Assembly: GCA_028687575.1 (NCBI GenBank)
Contig: JAQTZW010000008.1
Span: forward strand, 1 to 64,000
Source: Gallionella sp.
GTDB lineage: Bacteria > Pseudomonadota > Gammaproteobacteria > Burkholderiales > Gallionellaceae
Length of the DNA: 64,000 nucleotides
Direction of reading: 5' to 3'
Within the stretch, counting starts at the first letter, position 1; each line of letters opens with the position of its first letter. The notes beneath the pieces were generated by a model. The model was not told the DNA's origin. It saw nothing but the letters and a program-made list of their open reading frames with translations, and searched no databases. The position numbers and the translations under genes are program-made. Shown in pieces: positions 53,219 through 63,580 of this stretch.

Positions 53219-55174
53219 TCAGCCGCAGGAGGACGACGAGCGGCGGGGGTGGAAAATGACAGGCGCGGCTTTCAGCACGTGCTTCTTGATCTTGCCCATG
53301 ACGTGCATCTCGCAGGCCTTGCAGTCGAATTTCAGTGTCAGCCGTTCATTGCCGTTGACCAGCGTCATCGGTTCGGCACGCACCTGCCCCTGAACACCTA
53401 TCACGCCCTTGGCCTGTTTCGGGCACAGGCTCAGTGAGTAGCGCAGGCAATGGCGGGTAATCATCAGCGAGACTTCGCCAGTCTCCTGGTGATCCTCGTA
53501 GGCCGCTTCGATCAGCTTCACGCCGTGTCGGGCGTAGAAGTCGCGTGCCGCCTGATTGCTGACGTTGGCAAGATAGGACAGGGATGCTTCTGGATAGCGC
53601 GCCGGCGGTTCGACCGCCGCCCTGCGGGGCTGCCGAGTGTAGGCAGCCAGACGCGCGGCCATCAGCGCTTCGGTCGCGTCACGCCGTAACTTGTTCGCCA
53701 GCGAACTCGGCACGAACCACGGCTGCGACCATTCGACCGAGATGCCATCCAGCCGGAAATCGCTGTTGCCGAAACGCGCAAGCTGTTCGCGCAGCGCCTG
53801 TTCAGCTTCCTGCGGATGCTGCGCAGTTTGTTTGTCGCAGGCGATGGCGGCGACGGCAGCGATGCCGTCCTCGTCGGTCAGCGTCAGGCGGTAGCCGTCC
53901 GGCGAGTCGGTGAACGCGGCGCGGATACCGATCCTGCGTTCGGCGGACTTCTTCAGTAGCGCCTGTTCCCAGGCGTGGTCGCGGTTGCGGCTGACGGTAA
54001 TGCCGGCGCGCAGGCCGGGCAGCGTGGCGATGGCTTCGTTGGGCCAGATACGCCACAGTGTGCCTTCGTCGGTGTCGCCCCGGCGTTCGACCACGTTGGC
54101 CTGCAGGCCGATCACTTCGCGCTTATGCAGGTAGTTCAGCCCGTCGCTGTTGGCGAGCGGCTCGGTCGTTTCCAGCTCGAACCATTTGTCGCCGACCTTG
54201 CTGACCGTGCCCAACGGCAGTCCGACGAACGACGGCGAGTCAAACGCGCCGATATCCGCCTTGCGGCCATGGGTGAAGTAGTCGGTCGCGCCGCGATGGA
54301 AGGTCTTGTCCGGGTCGGGGGTGAACAGCAGGCGGGTCTTGCCGCTGGAGGCGGCGCACAGGTCGCTGCGTTCCGTCAGAATCTCGTCGAACAGTTGGCG
54401 GTAGTGGCCGGTGATGTTCTTCACATAGCCGGCATCCTTGTAGCGTCCTTCGATCTTGAAGCTGCGCACACCGGCTTCTATCAGCTTGCGCAGGTTATCG
54501 CTCTGGTTGTTGTCTTTCACCGACAGCAGGTGCTTGTCGAACGCCACCACGCGCCCCTTTGCGTCCTCCAGCGTATACGGCAGGCGGCAAGCCTGCGAGC
54601 AGTCGCCGCGATTGGCGGAGCGGCCAGTGTGGGCGTGGCTGATGTAGCACTGGCCGGAATAGGCGACGCACAGCGCGCCGTGGATGAAGTGCTCGATCAC
54701 CGTGTCGGCCGGCACGGCATCCCGTACTGCGGAGATTTCCTGTAGCGTCAGTTCGCGCGCCAGCACGATCTGCGAGAAGCCGACATCGGCCAGAAAGCGC
54801 GCCTTCTCCGGGGTGCGGATGTCGCACTGGGTGGAGGCGTGCAGGTCTATCGGCGGCAGGTCGAGTTGCAGCAATCCCATGTCCTGCACGATCAGCGCGT
54901 CCACCCCGGCATTCCAGCAGTCCCAGGCGAGTGTGCGCGCGTCTTCCAGTTCGGCGTCGTGCAGGATGGTGTTCAGCGTGACGAAGATGCGTGCGTGGAA
55001 ACGGTGCGCGAAATCCACCAGTTCGGCGATCTCCTGCATCGAGTTGCCCGCCTTGTCGCGTGCGCCGAACGAGGGACCGCCGATATAAACGGCATCTGCG
55101 CCGTGCGATATCGCTACCCGCCCGATTTCGGCGTTTTTCGCCGGGGCGAGCAATTCCAGAGGATGTCGGGTCAT
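53219..55174 (-). CDS. rlhA: U32-family protein, RlhA-like (23S rRNA C2501 hydroxylation)
   Basis: The 651-residue protein matches the length of E. coli RlhA (YdcP), which is needed for 5-hydroxycytidine at 23S rRNA position 2501. It is longer than TrhP (YegQ). It begins HPLELLAPAKNAEIGRVAISHGADAVYIGG and has the family motif EHFIHGALCVAYSGQCYIS with NRGDCSQACRLPY, a cysteine cluster that could bind an Fe-S centre. A long C-terminal extension ends in a Ser/Arg-rich tail with a final Cys-Gly. Co-directional with folA-thyA, 4 bp from folA. Confidence 0.88.
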   Translation of the reverse strand: MTRHPLELLAPAKNAEIGRVAISHGADAVYIGGPSFGARDKAGNSMQEIAELVDFAHRFHARIFVTLNTILHDAELEDARTLAWDCWNAGVDALIVQDMGLLQLDLPPIDLHASTQCDIRTPEKARFLADVGFSQIVLARELTLQEISAVRDAVPADTVIEHFIHGALCVAYSGQCYISHAHTGRSANRGDCSQACRLPYTLEDAKGRVVAFDKHLLSVKDNNQSDNLRKLIEAGVRSFKIEGRYKDAGYVKNITGHYRQLFDEILTERSDLCAASSGKTRLLFTPDPDKTFHRGATDYFTHGRKADIGAFDSPSFVGLPLGTVSKVGDKWFELETTEPLANSDGLNYLHKREVIGLQANVVERRGDTDEGTLWRIWPNEAIATLPGLRAGITVSRNRDHAWEQALLKKSAERRIGIRAAFTDSPDGYRLTLTDEDGIAAVAAIACDKQTAQHPQEAEQALREQLARFGNSDFRLDGISVEWSQPWFVPSSLANKLRRDATEALMAARLAAYTRQPRRAAVEPPARYPEASLSYLANVSNQAARDFYARHGVKLIEAAYEDHQETGEVSLMITRHCLRYSLSLCPKQAKGVIGVQGQVRAEPMTLVNGNERLTLKFDCKACEMHVMGKIKKHVLKAAPVIFHPRRSSSSCG

Positions 55175-55178
55175 GGGG

Positions 55179-55667
55179 CTATTTGCGGCGGTAAGTGACG
55201 AAATGGTAATCCAGCGGCTGCGGGGTGTCCTGATGGCGCACCTCGCGGGAGACTTCCTGCCACTCGGCTTTGTCGAAATCGGGGAAATACGCGTCGCCTG
55301 CTACGTCCTGCTGGATCTCGGTGATATACAGCGTCTTCACGTAGGGCATGGCCTGGGCATAGATCTCGGCACCACCGACGATGAAGGCATGGCTGTTGTT
55401 GGCGCAGGAAGCCAGCGCCTGATTCAGCGAATAGGCGATCTGACAGCCTTCCGCCTGGAATTTGGGGTCGCGGGTGACGATCACGGTGACGCGCCCCGGC
55501 AGTGGTCTGCCGATGGATTCATAGGTTTTGCGCCCCATGATCATGCGGTGGCCCATGGTCAGTTGCTTGAAGTGTTTCAGGTCTTCCGGGCAGCGCCAGG
55601 GCAGGGTATTGTTTACGCCGATGACGCGGTTCTTTGCCATAGCGACGATGATGGCCAGTTCTATCAT
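55179..55667 (-). CDS. folA: Dihydrofolate reductase
   Basis: FolA reduces dihydrofolate with NADPH, regenerating the cofactor consumed by ThyA. The 162-residue protein begins [24 protein letters not shown] and has the conserved Trp-Arg-Cys-Pro-Glu-Asp active-site region, [10 protein letters not shown] and [13 protein letters not shown]. Its ATG overlaps the thyA stop by 4 bp. The frame is open upstream to 56024 but that is only antisense-free overlap with thyA. Confidence 0.96.
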   Translation of the reverse strand: MIELAIIVAMAKNRVIGVNNTLPWRCPEDLKHFKQLTMGHRMIMGRKTYESIGRPLPGRVTVIVTRDPKFQAEGCQIAYSLNQALASCANNSHAFIVGGAEIYAQAMPYVKTLYITEIQQDVAGDAYFPDFDKAEWQEVSREVRHQDTPQPLDYHFVTYRRK

Positions 55668-56458
55668 ATCGCCACCTGCGCCTTGATCGCCGGATGCGGG
55701 TCGTAGCCCTCCAGCGTGAAATCCTCGAATTTGAAGCCGAAGATGTCTTTCACCGCAGGATTGATGCGCATGGTCGGCAGCGGGCGCGGTTCGCGCGACA
55801 GTTGCAGGTTCGCCTGCTCCATGTGGTTGGAATAGATATGCGCATCGCCGAAGGTGTGCACGAAGTCGCCCGGTTGCAAATCGCACACCTGCGCCATCAT
55901 CATGGTCAGCAGCGCATAGCTGGCGATATTGAACGGCACGCCCAGAAAGATGTCCGCGCTGCGCTGGTAGAGCTGACAGGAGAGTTTGCCGTCCGCCACG
56001 TAGAACTGGAAAAAGGCATGGCACGGGGCCAGCGCCATTTTATCCAGTTCGCCGACGTTCCACGCCGAGACGATGATGCGGCGCGAGTCTGGGTTGTGCT
56101 TCAGTTGCTCCACCGCGACCTTGATCTGGTCGGTGACGCGGCCGTCCACGCCCTGCCAGGAGCGCCACTGCTTGCCGTATACCGGGCCGAGTTCGCCGTG
56201 CTCGTCGGCCCACTCGTCCCAGATTCGTACGCCGTGTTCCTTCAGGTATTGGATGTTGGTTTCGCCCTGCAAGAACCACAGCAGTTCATGGATGATGGAC
56301 TTCAGGTGGCACTTCTTGGTGGTGACCAGCGGGAAGCCCTGCGCCAGGTCGAAGCGCATCTGGTAGCCGAATACGCTGACGGTTCCCGTCCCTGTACGGT
56401 CGGATTTCCGGGTGCCGGTGTCCAGCACATGTTGCATCAGATCGAGGTAAGTTCGCAT
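55664..56458 (-). CDS. thyA: Thymidylate synthase
   Basis: ThyA methylates dUMP to dTMP with methylenetetrahydrofolate. The 264-residue protein has the active-site cysteine in [38 protein letters not shown] and HIYSNHMEQ. Length matches E. coli exactly. It is directly upstream of folA, with overlapping stop and start. Confidence 0.97.
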   Translation of the reverse strand: MRTYLDLMQHVLDTGTRKSDRTGTGTVSVFGYQMRFDLAQGFPLVTTKKCHLKSIIHELLWFLQGETNIQYLKEHGVRIWDEWADEHGELGPVYGKQWRSWQGVDGRVTDQIKVAVEQLKHNPDSRRIIVSAWNVGELDKMALAPCHAFFQFYVADGKLSCQLYQRSADIFLGVPFNIASYALLTMMMAQVCDLQPGDFVHTFGDAHIYSNHMEQANLQLSREPRPLPTMRINPAVKDIFGFKFEDFTLEGYDPHPAIKAQVAI

Positions 56459-56650
56459 GGGTGTTTGATCATTGGACTGTGTCTATGATGACGACAATTT
56501 CTGACTGAATGATTACGCGGATGCCGAATATGTTCCGAGTGTATGGGATGCAATGCTAGCATAAAGGGGGGATGTCTGAGTCTTTCCGGTATCATGGGGC
56601 CGTGCAAGTATCTGCATACCGTGCGATTTTAAGGGGAAAGCGGGGGGGGT

Positions 56651-56803
56651 ATGAGAAATTCGATTCGAGTGTTGAAAAGTTTTCAACCAGGCTTTTTACC
56701 AGCCTGGATTTACTGGTCGTTGCTCGGCATCTCGTCGCTGGTGGGACTGGTCTTGTTTCTGGCGGTAATGGGATACGCCGCCAGCCAGCTCAATATGCTG
56801 TGA
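56651..56803 (+). CDS. Small single-span membrane protein
   Basis: A 50-residue frame, MRNSIRVLKSFQPGFLPAW at its start, then one hydrophobic helix (about residues 20-42, with SLLGISSLVGLVLFLAVM) and a short tail SQLNML. Basic residues are N-terminal, predicting the N-terminus inside. A purine-rich AAAGCGGGGGGGG lies just before ATG 56651. It converges on kup, whose stop is 12 bp away. I do not recognise the family. The positive-inside pattern and binding site argue for a real gene. Confidence 0.5.
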   Translation: MRNSIRVLKSFQPGFLPAWIYWSLLGISSLVGLVLFLAVMGYAASQLNML

Positions 56804-56815
56804 CAGGGCTTTGCA

Positions 56816-58687
56816 TCATATCTCGATGCGCGTGCCCATTTCGATCACGCGGTTGACCGGAATCTTGAAGAAGTCGGCGGCATTCATCGCATTCTTGGAC
56901 AGGGCAATGAACAGGCGTTCGCGCCATTTCATCATACCGGGGTGCGGGCTGGAAACGATCATCGCGCGCGAAATGAAGAACGAGGTGGTCATCATGTCGA
57001 ACGCCAGCCCGGCCGAGGCGCACAGTTCCAGCGCAGCCGGGATGTCCGGCGTTTCCATGAAGCCATAGAACACCCTGACGCGGTAAAAATTCTTGCCCAG
57101 ATCGTCTATCAGCAGACGATTGCCAGCGGTGACGTAAGGCTTGTCCTCGACGCTGACCGTCAGCAACACGTTGCGCTCGTGCAACACCTGATTGTGTTTG
57201 AGATTGTGCATCAGCGCCGAGGGCGCGCCATTGCTGGCGCTGGTCAGGAATACCGCCGTACCCATCACTCTGGGTACGCCATCCGTGCCATCTATGACCA
57301 CTTGCATCGGCACAGTCTGGCGCTCGACTTCGGCGAACAGCAGCCGGCGGCCATGCTTCCAGGTAGTGAGTACGGTAAATGAAATCGTGGCGATGCCCAG
57401 CGGAAACCAGCCGCCCTGCGGGATTTTCATCGCGTTGGCTGCGAAGTAGGCCAGATCAACCAGCAGGATGAAGGTGATCAGCGGAATGGCCAGCGGCATC
57501 GGCCAGCGCCATGCCAGCAGGATGACGAAGGCGATCAGCAGCGTATCTATGGTCATCGTACCAGTCACGGCGATGCCGTAGGCGGCGGCCAGATTGCTCG
57601 AACTCTGGAAGGCTAGCACCAGAAACACGACTGCCACATATAGCGTCCAGTTAGTGAACGGCACGTAGATTTGACCTTGAGCCTTGTCCGAGGTCTGGCG
57701 AATTTCCATGCGTGGCAGGAAGCCCATTTGCACCGACTGGTTGGCGACCGAGAACGCGCCCGAAATGACCGCCTGCGAGGCGATGATGGTGGCGGCGGTG
57801 GCCAGCACCAGTAGCGGCAGCAGTGCCCAGGCCGGCGCGAGCAGATAGAATGGATTTTCGATGGCTGCAGGATTTTGCAGCAACAGCGCCCCTTGACCGA
57901 AATAATTCAGCGTCAGTGCGGGCAATACGAACGAGAACCAGGTCAGTCTGATCGGGAATTTGCCGAAGTGTCCCATGTCGGTGTACAGCGCTTCGCCGCC
58001 GGTGACGGCCAGCACCACCGAGCCTAGCGCCAGAAAAGCGGTGGCAGGGTTATCCGTCAGAAACTGCACAGCATAGGCAGGATTGAGTGCCAGCAAAACA
58101 TGCGGGGAGTGCAGGATGGCGAGTGCGCCGAATGCGCCCAGACAGGCGAACCAGAAAATCATGATCGGGCCGAAGGCCAACCCGACTTTGCCCGTGCCAT
58201 GTTTCTGGATGAAAAACAGCAAGGTCAGAATGACCAAGGTGGCTGGCATTACATAGTGCGAGAGTTGCGGAGAAACGACGTTCAGGCCTTCTACCGCTGA
58301 CAATACTGAGATGGCGGGGGTGATCATGCTGTCGCCAAAGAACAGCGCGGCAGCGAACAATCCCAGCACCGTGACCACCCATTTGGTTTTTTTGTGTTTT
58401 GCGGTCAGTTCGCCGACCAGCGCCAGCAGGGACAGCGAGCCGCCTTCGCCGTTGTTGTCGGCGCGCATGATGATCGCGACATACTTGATTGACACCAGTA
58501 GCATGATGGTCCAGAGCATGATGGAGAGCACGCCAAGGATGTTGAACTCGACGACCGGCAGCGGGTGGTGGCCGGCAAAGGTTTCCTTCAGCGCATACAG
58601 CGGGCTGGTGCCGATGTCGCCGTAAACGACACCCAGTGCGCCCAGCGCAAGGGTAGAAAGCTTCTGTTTCGTGGCTGCATGACTCAT
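56816..58687 (-). CDS. kup: KUP-family potassium uptake permease
   Basis: A 623-residue K+/H+ symporter of the inner membrane. The N-terminus [24 protein letters not shown] is the family signature. About 12 membrane segments follow, then a C-terminal cytoplasmic domain of about 170 residues. [20 protein letters not shown] and [17 protein letters not shown] also fit. Full length and intact. Confidence 0.95.
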   Translation of the reverse strand: MSHAATKQKLSTLALGALGVVYGDIGTSPLYALKETFAGHHPLPVVEFNILGVLSIMLWTIMLLVSIKYVAIIMRADNNGEGGSLSLLALVGELTAKHKKTKWVVTVLGLFAAALFFGDSMITPAISVLSAVEGLNVVSPQLSHYVMPATLVILTLLFFIQKHGTGKVGLAFGPIMIFWFACLGAFGALAILHSPHVLLALNPAYAVQFLTDNPATAFLALGSVVLAVTGGEALYTDMGHFGKFPIRLTWFSFVLPALTLNYFGQGALLLQNPAAIENPFYLLAPAWALLPLLVLATAATIIASQAVISGAFSVANQSVQMGFLPRMEIRQTSDKAQGQIYVPFTNWTLYVAVVFLVLAFQSSSNLAAAYGIAVTGTMTIDTLLIAFVILLAWRWPMPLAIPLITFILLVDLAYFAANAMKIPQGGWFPLGIATISFTVLTTWKHGRRLLFAEVERQTVPMQVVIDGTDGVPRVMGTAVFLTSASNGAPSALMHNLKHNQVLHERNVLLTVSVEDKPYVTAGNRLLIDDLGKNFYRVRVFYGFMETPDIPAALELCASAGLAFDMMTTSFFISRAMIVSSPHPGMMKWRERLFIALSKNAMNAADFFKIPVNRVIEMGTRIEI

Positions 58688-58814
58688 CGCACATACCTCG
58701 TCTGGCTTGTTCCCCGCTCATCGTCCCCGGAGAAGAGGGCGCGGCATTATATGCCTGTGGCGAAAACTTGCAGGGGAATTGTTCGGCGATCCTGTGCTGT
58801 CCGGGCGAAGTGGT

Positions 58815-59231
58815 TCAGGGCGCGAAAGTCGGCGTCTGTTGCAATGCCAGCGCGATCACCCAGTAGCGCGCGAATTTGCCGATGGCCATGAACAGCGCGG
58901 CCTGCCACCAGTTCATCCGTAGCCAGCCGGCGGCCAGGCACAGCGCGTCGCCCAGCAGCGGCGTCCAGGCCAGCAGCAGCGCAGGTGTGCCGTATCTCTT
59001 GATGGTGTCCACGTGCTTGAGTTGCTGGGTCTGTGGCAGCAGCCAGCCCATGCCGAAGCTGATCATGCCGCCCAGCGTGTTGCCCAGCGTGGCGACCAGC
59101 AGTGCGGTCCAGGTGGCATCCGGGTAGGCTTTGAGCACACCGAACAGCACCACCTCCGAGCCGCCCGGCAGCAAGGTGGCAGCCAGCAAGCTGCTACTGA
59201 ACAATGCAAACAGGCTGGCGGTTTCGGTCAT
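58815..59231 (-). CDS. YqaA-family membrane protein (DedA-like)
   Basis: A 138-residue protein with about four hydrophobic segments. LLAATLLPGGSEVVLFGVL and TLGNTLGGMISFGMGWLLP are typical of YqaA, a short relative of DedA proteins. The latter are proposed lipid-carrier or proton-linked transporters. The function of YqaA is unknown. It lies between kup and an inverted-repeat element. Confidence 0.82.
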   Translation of the reverse strand: MTETASLFALFSSSLLAATLLPGGSEVVLFGVLKAYPDATWTALLVATLGNTLGGMISFGMGWLLPQTQQLKHVDTIKRYGTPALLLAWTPLLGDALCLAAGWLRMNWWQAALFMAIGKFARYWVIALALQQTPTFAP

Positions 59232-59284
59232 GTGGGGAAACTGGCATCAATAAGGTTAAAAGAGCGACACAGACTTATTCGATT

Positions 59285-59407
59285 CGTCGTTCCCGCGCAG
59301 GCGGGAACCCAGTCGAATAAAAAACTCCCGCGAAGCGGGTCAATACCGTATTTTTCCGCTTCGCGGCGTGTTGATTTTGCTGGATTCCCGCCCGCGCGGG
59401 AATGACG
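59285..59407. repeat. Two-hairpin inverted-repeat element, copy 4
   Basis: CGTCGTTCCCGCGCAGGCGGGAACCCAG begins the element at 59285 and CTGGATTCCCGCCCGCGCGGGAATGACG ends it. The middle holds CTCCCGCGAAGCGGG and CCGCTTCGCGG, which form a further nested hairpin. The outer flank GACTTATTCG resembles the family ends. Confidence 0.8.
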
Positions 59408-59444
59408 CGTTTGTATTAATGGGTAATGGTTTTTCCTGATTTGC

Positions 59445-60257
59445 TCAGAATTTGATTGCCGAGAACACCTTCTGCGCCAGCGAACCTACCGCCTGCATCG
59501 GATTGGCGCGGATGGCCTTTTCCTGTTCGGCCATCATCAGGAACAGGCCGTCCATCGCCTTGCGGGTGATGTAGTCGTCAAGCTTCGCGTCCTTGGGGTC
59601 AACCAGCCCGTATTGCGCGCCCTTGCCCGCGAACTGGTCGTATTTCTCAGCCAGCTTCACTTTCTGCATGGACTTGTTGACGATGGGCTTGAATTTGCCG
59701 GTAAGCGCAGCTTCCGTGTTCTTGCGGAAGTATTGCGTGGCGGCGTCGTTGCTGCCGGTCAGGATGGCCTGCGCGTCCTGCACCGTCATGTTCTTCACCG
59801 CACCGATCAGCAGCGTCTTGGCTTCCGGCACGGCGGCTTCGGCGGCGCGGTTCATCGAGGTGGTCAGTTCGTCGGCGTATTTGCCCATGCCGAACTGGCG
59901 CATCAGGCCCTCGACCTGTTGCAGTTTCTCCGGCAGCGGGATGCGCACCTTGTCGTTGCCGAGATAGCCGTTTTCCTTCGCCAGATTGGTCACGGCGGTC
60001 TCCGCGCCCTGAGTGAGCGCCTGCTTCAGGCTGCCGATCTTGTCGTTGTTGCTGAAAGCGGACAACGCTTGAGCGCCTGCGGCAGGCTGGGCTACTGCGG
60101 GTTGTGCGGCGACCGCCTGTGGTGTGGCAGGCGCGGGCTGGGCGGGTGCGCCGCCCAGTTGTTTGCCCAGTTGATCCTTTAGCGAACCCAGGTCTATCGC
60201 CTGAACCGGCAGGCTGAAGGCTAACAGTGAAAGCAGAGGCAGGTGGCGCAGCTTCAT
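59445..60257 (-). CDS. DUF4197-family periplasmic protein
   Basis: A 270-residue protein with an N-terminal signal peptide (HLPLLSLLAFSLPVQA) and an Ala/Pro-rich spacer near 35-65. A conserved DUF4197 body follows, with SNNDKIGSLKQALTQGAETAVTNL, NKSMQKVKLAEKYDQF and KAMDGLFLMMAEQEKAIR. The fold is likely helical. Function is unknown. A terminator separates it from lpdA upstream, so it probably has its own promoter. Confidence 0.85.
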   Translation of the reverse strand: MKLRHLPLLSLLAFSLPVQAIDLGSLKDQLGKQLGGAPAQPAPATPQAVAAQPAVAQPAAGAQALSAFSNNDKIGSLKQALTQGAETAVTNLAKENGYLGNDKVRIPLPEKLQQVEGLMRQFGMGKYADELTTSMNRAAEAAVPEAKTLLIGAVKNMTVQDAQAILTGSNDAATQYFRKNTEAALTGKFKPIVNKSMQKVKLAEKYDQFAGKGAQYGLVDPKDAKLDDYITRKAMDGLFLMMAEQEKAIRANPMQAVGSLAQKVFSAIKF

Positions 60258-60274
60258 GAGAATTCCTTTTCCAT

Positions 60275-60304
60275 AAAAACTCCCAACCCGGGCGGGGTTG
60301 GGAG
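60275..60304 (-). terminator. Rho-independent terminator after lpdA
   Basis: CTCCCAACCC and GGGTTGGGAG pair around a CG-rich loop, and on the minus strand five Ts follow. It lies between the lpdA stop (60321) and the DUF4197 start. Confidence 0.9.
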
Positions 60305-60320
60305 CGGGGTGTGACGGCGA

Positions 60321-62126
60321 TTAGCGTTTGCGCGGCGGCATCAGGTCGGTGATCGTGCCTTCGGCCATTTCGGCGGCGAAGTTGAACGTCTCCGACAGCG
60401 TCGGGTGCGGGTGGATGGTAAGCCCGATGTCTTCCATGTCCGCGCCCATCTCCAGCGCCAGCACCGCCTCGGCGATCAGCTCGCCGGCATTCACGCCGAC
60501 GATGGCTGCGCCCAGGATGCGGCGGGTCTTGGGGTCGAGCAGCACTTTGGTCGAACCTTCCTCGCGGCCCACCGATAGCGCGCGGCCCGAAGCGGCCCAT
60601 GGGAAGCTGCCCTTCTCGTACTCGATACCCTGTGCCTTGGCCTGGGTCTCGGTCAGCCCCATCCACGCCACTTCCGGGTCGGTGTAGGCCACCGACGGGA
60701 TGGTCATCGGCTCGAAGAACGCCTTGTGTCCGGCGATGTTTTCCGCAGCCACCTTGCCCTCATGCACCGCCTTGTGCGCCAGCATCGGGTCGCCCACGAT
60801 GTCGCCGATAGCGAAGATGTGCGGCACGTTGGTGCGTTGCTGTTTGTCCACCGGGATGAAGCCGCGCTCGTTGACGGTCAGTCCGGCGGCTTCCGCGCCG
60901 ATCTCGCGGCCGTTTGGACGACGGCCCACGGCCATCAATACGCGGTCGTAGAGTTGCGGCTCGGCAGGCGCCTGCTCGCCCTCGAAGGACACCCGCAGGC
61001 CTTCCGGCAATGCTTCGATCTTGGTGACCTTGGTCTTCAGCATGATGGCTTCGTAACGCTTGGCGATGCGGTTGTGCAGCGGCTTGACCATGTCCTTGTC
61101 CGCGCCCGGCATCAGCTGATCCATCAGCTCGACCACGGAAATCTTGCTGCCCAGTGCGTCGTACACCGTGGCCATTTCCAGGCCGATGATGCCGCCGCCG
61201 ATCACCAGCATGCGCTTGGGCACATCCTGCAAGGCCAGCGCGCCGGTGGAATCAATGATGCGCGGATCGTCATAGGGGAAGCCGGGGATGCGCGCCACGC
61301 TGGAACCTGCCGCGACGATGCAGTTGTCGAACGACACGGTCTTCACGCCGTCGGCGGTCTGCACTTCCAGCATGTTGGCCGAGGCGAACTTCGCCAGGCC
61401 GCGCACCACCTGCACCTTGCGCTGTTTGGCAAGACCTGCCAGCCCGCCGGTCAGCTTGGAAATCACGCTTTCCTTCCAGCCGCGCACTTTATCAATATCA
61501 ATTTGTGGTTTGCCGAAGGTCACGCCGTGGTGGCTGACTTCTTCCGCCTCGGTGACGACCTTGGCGACGTGCAGCAGCGCCTTGGACGGGATGCAGCCCA
61601 CGTTCAGACACACGCCGCCCAAGCTGGCGTGCTTCTCGATCAGCACCACCTTCTTGCCCAGATCGGCGGCGCGGAACGCGGCAGTGTAGCCGCCGGGGCC
61701 GGCGCCCAATACCACGACTTCGGCGTGGATGTCGCCCTTGACCGAGGATTGAGGATTGGGGATGGAGGATGGAGTTGGGGCGACGGGTTGCGGCGCAGGC
61801 GCGGCAAACCCCTCCCCAGCCCTCCCCTTGTCAGGGGCGGGAGTTATCTCCCCTCCTGATAAGGAGGGGTTGGGGGAGGTTTGCTCCTGTGTTTCCAACA
61901 TCAAAATCACCGAGCCTTCGCTGACCTTGTCGCCTACCTTGATCTTCATTTCGCGGATGATGCCGGCTGCGGGGCAGGGCACTTCCATTGAGGCCTTATC
62001 GGTCTCCAGTGTGATCAGCGATTGTTCGGCGGCGACTGACTCGCCGGCGCTGACCAGCACTTCGATCACTGCCACGTCCTTGAATCCGCCGATGTCCGGC
62101 ACTTTTACTTCGATAGTCTGGCTCAT
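60321..62126 (-). CDS. lpdA: Dihydrolipoamide dehydrogenase (E3) with N-terminal lipoyl domain
   Basis: E3 reoxidises dihydrolipoamide in the pyruvate dehydrogenase complex, passing electrons to NAD. This 601-residue form has a lipoyl domain at 1-80 (lipoyl lysine 44 in [10 protein letters not shown]). The E3 core starts near 132 ([22 protein letters not shown]) with the redox pair in [17 protein letters not shown] and ends near [11 protein letters not shown]. The linker between them, about 82-130, is unusually long. It consists of repeat-derived peptides, including [11 protein letters not shown] and [11 protein letters not shown]. aceE and aceF are not adjacent. It has its own terminator. 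Confidence 0.95.
   Translation of the reverse strand: MSQTIEVKVPDIGGFKDVAVIEVLVSAGESVAAEQSLITLETDKASMEVPCPAAGIIREMKIKVGDKVSEGSVILMLETQEQTSPNPSLSGGEITPAPDKGRAGEGFAAPAPQPVAPTPSSIPNPQSSVKGDIHAEVVVLGAGPGGYTAAFRAADLGKKVVLIEKHASLGGVCLNVGCIPSKALLHVAKVVTEAEEVSHHGVTFGKPQIDIDKVRGWKESVISKLTGGLAGLAKQRKVQVVRGLAKFASANMLEVQTADGVKTVSFDNCIVAAGSSVARIPGFPYDDPRIIDSTGALALQDVPKRMLVIGGGIIGLEMATVYDALGSKISVVELMDQLMPGADKDMVKPLHNRIAKRYEAIMLKTKVTKIEALPEGLRVSFEGEQAPAEPQLYDRVLMAVGRRPNGREIGAEAAGLTVNERGFIPVDKQQRTNVPHIFAIGDIVGDPMLAHKAVHEGKVAAENIAGHKAFFEPMTIPSVAYTDPEVAWMGLTETQAKAQGIEYEKGSFPWAASGRALSVGREEGSTKVLLDPKTRRILGAAIVGVNAGELIAEAVLALEMGADMEDIGLTIHPHPTLSETFNFAAEMAEGTITDLMPPRKR
61741..61893. repeat. GC-rich repeats inserted in frame in the lpdA linker
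   Basis: The section 61803-61893 contains the palindromic module AACCCCTCCCCAGCCCTCCC found in metG, plus an inverted copy ending AGGAGGGGTTGGGGGAGGTT. The section 61741-61779 carries GAGGATTGAGGATTGGGG, a second repeat type. Both keep the frame open and encode low-complexity linker. Confidence 0.9.
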
Positions 62127-62146
62127 GTTCTCTCCGTTTTTCAGCT

Positions 62147-62227
62147 GTCATTCCCGCGAAGGCGGGAATCCAGCGGTTTTGTTCAAAATGCTTCTGATTC
62201 TGGATTCCCGCCTTCGCGGGAATGACG
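62147..62227. repeat. Two-hairpin inverted-repeat element, copy 5 (short form)
   Basis: GTCATTCCCGCGAAGGCGGG starts at 62147 and its inverted copy CCCGCCTTCGCGGGAATGACG ends at 62227. Only about 25 bases separate the two hairpins. It fills the gap between proA and lpdA on the minus strand. This is the minimal form of the family. Confidence 0.88.
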
Positions 62228-62231
62228 ATTT

Positions 62232-63491
62232 CTAAACCCTGATCTGCCCGCTGCCCAATACGATGAATTTCTGCGAGGTCAGCCCTTCGAGACCTACCGG
62301 GCCGCGCGCGTGGATCTTGTCGGTGGAGATGCCGATCTCGGCGCCCAGCCCGTATTCGAAGCCGTCTGCGAAGCGCGTCGAGGCGTTCACCATCACGCTG
62401 GCAGAATCCACCTCGCGCAAAAAGCGCATCGCACGGGAATAGTTCTCGGTAACGATGCTGTCGGTGTGCTGCGAGCTGTAAGTGCCGATATGTTCGATGG
62501 CGGCATCCAGGTCGGCGACCACGCGCACGGCGAGGATGGCGGCGAGGTATTCGGTGCGCCAATCTTCCTCAGTGGCGGCAACCATCTGCGGCACGATGGC
62601 GCGCGCCGCATCGTCGCCGCGCAGTTCTACACCCTTGTCCAGATAGATTTGGCACAGTGGCGGCAGCACCTCGGCGGCGACCTTGGCGTTCACCAGCAGC
62701 GTCTCCATCGCGTTGCACACGCCGTAGCGGTGAGTCTTGGCGTTGTCGGCGATACGGATGGCCTTGGCAAGGTCGGCCTGGTCGTCGATGTAGACGTGGC
62801 AGATGCCGTCCAGATGTTTTATGACCGGCACTTTGGCGTCACTGGAGATGCGCGCAATCAGGCTCTTGCCGCCGCGCGGCACGATCACGTCCACATAGTC
62901 CTTCATGGTGATGAGTTCGCCCACGGCGGCGCGGTCGGTGGTGGCGACCACCTGCACGGCGCTGTCAGGCAATCCGGCGGCGCGCAATCCGGCATGCACG
63001 CAGGCGGCGATGGCCTGATTGGAATGGATGGCTTCCGAGCCGCCGCGCAGGATGGCGGCGTTGCCCGATTTCAGGCACAGCCCGGCGGCGTCTGCGGTGA
63101 CGTTGGGACGCGATTCGTAGATGATGCCGATGACACCCAGCGGCACGCGCATCTTGCCGACCTGTATGCCGGATGGACGGTAGCTCATGTCGCTGATCTC
63201 ACCGACCGGGTCGGCCAGTTGCGCGATTTGTAGCAGGCCTTCGGCCATCGCGTTGACGGTCTTGGCCGACAGCGTCAGGCGGTCTATCGAGGCATCATCC
63301 AGCCCGTTGGCGCGGGCGGCCTGCACATCCTTGGCATTGGCGGCCAGCAGTTGTGTTGATTGGGCTTGCAGCGCGGCGGCGATCTCGGTGAGCGCACGGT
63401 TCTTGGTGGCGGTGTCGGCTTGCGCCATCAGGCGCGCGGCGGCGCGAGCACTGATGCCGACCTGCTTCATGTATTGCTTGATGTCTTCCAT
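62232..63491 (-). CDS. proA: Gamma-glutamyl phosphate reductase
   Basis: ProA reduces glutamyl 5-phosphate to the semialdehyde in proline synthesis with NADPH. The 419-residue protein has [27 protein letters not shown], the catalytic cysteine in [13 protein letters not shown], and the C-terminal [13 protein letters not shown]. Full length. Divergent from trpC with 89 bp between. proB is not in the window. Confidence 0.96.
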   Translation of the reverse strand: MEDIKQYMKQVGISARAAARLMAQADTATKNRALTEIAAALQAQSTQLLAANAKDVQAARANGLDDASIDRLTLSAKTVNAMAEGLLQIAQLADPVGEISDMSYRPSGIQVGKMRVPLGVIGIIYESRPNVTADAAGLCLKSGNAAILRGGSEAIHSNQAIAACVHAGLRAAGLPDSAVQVVATTDRAAVGELITMKDYVDVIVPRGGKSLIARISSDAKVPVIKHLDGICHVYIDDQADLAKAIRIADNAKTHRYGVCNAMETLLVNAKVAAEVLPPLCQIYLDKGVELRGDDAARAIVPQMVAATEEDWRTEYLAAILAVRVVADLDAAIEHIGTYSSQHTDSIVTENYSRAMRFLREVDSASVMVNASTRFADGFEYGLGAEIGISTDKIHARGPVGLEGLTSQKFIVLGSGQIRV

Positions 63492-63580
63492 GACGGTACA
63501 TAAGGATGCAAAAGGTCGGGCATTTTATCACCTTGATGCGCTAAAATGCGCGCCCCTCATATATATACAAGGACGCAGCC

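Noticed and set aside
56572-56856. 94-codon plus-strand frame overlapping the small membrane protein
   Set aside because: No binding site, mixed composition, and it runs into kup. The 50-codon frame inside it has a better site and a clear membrane helix.
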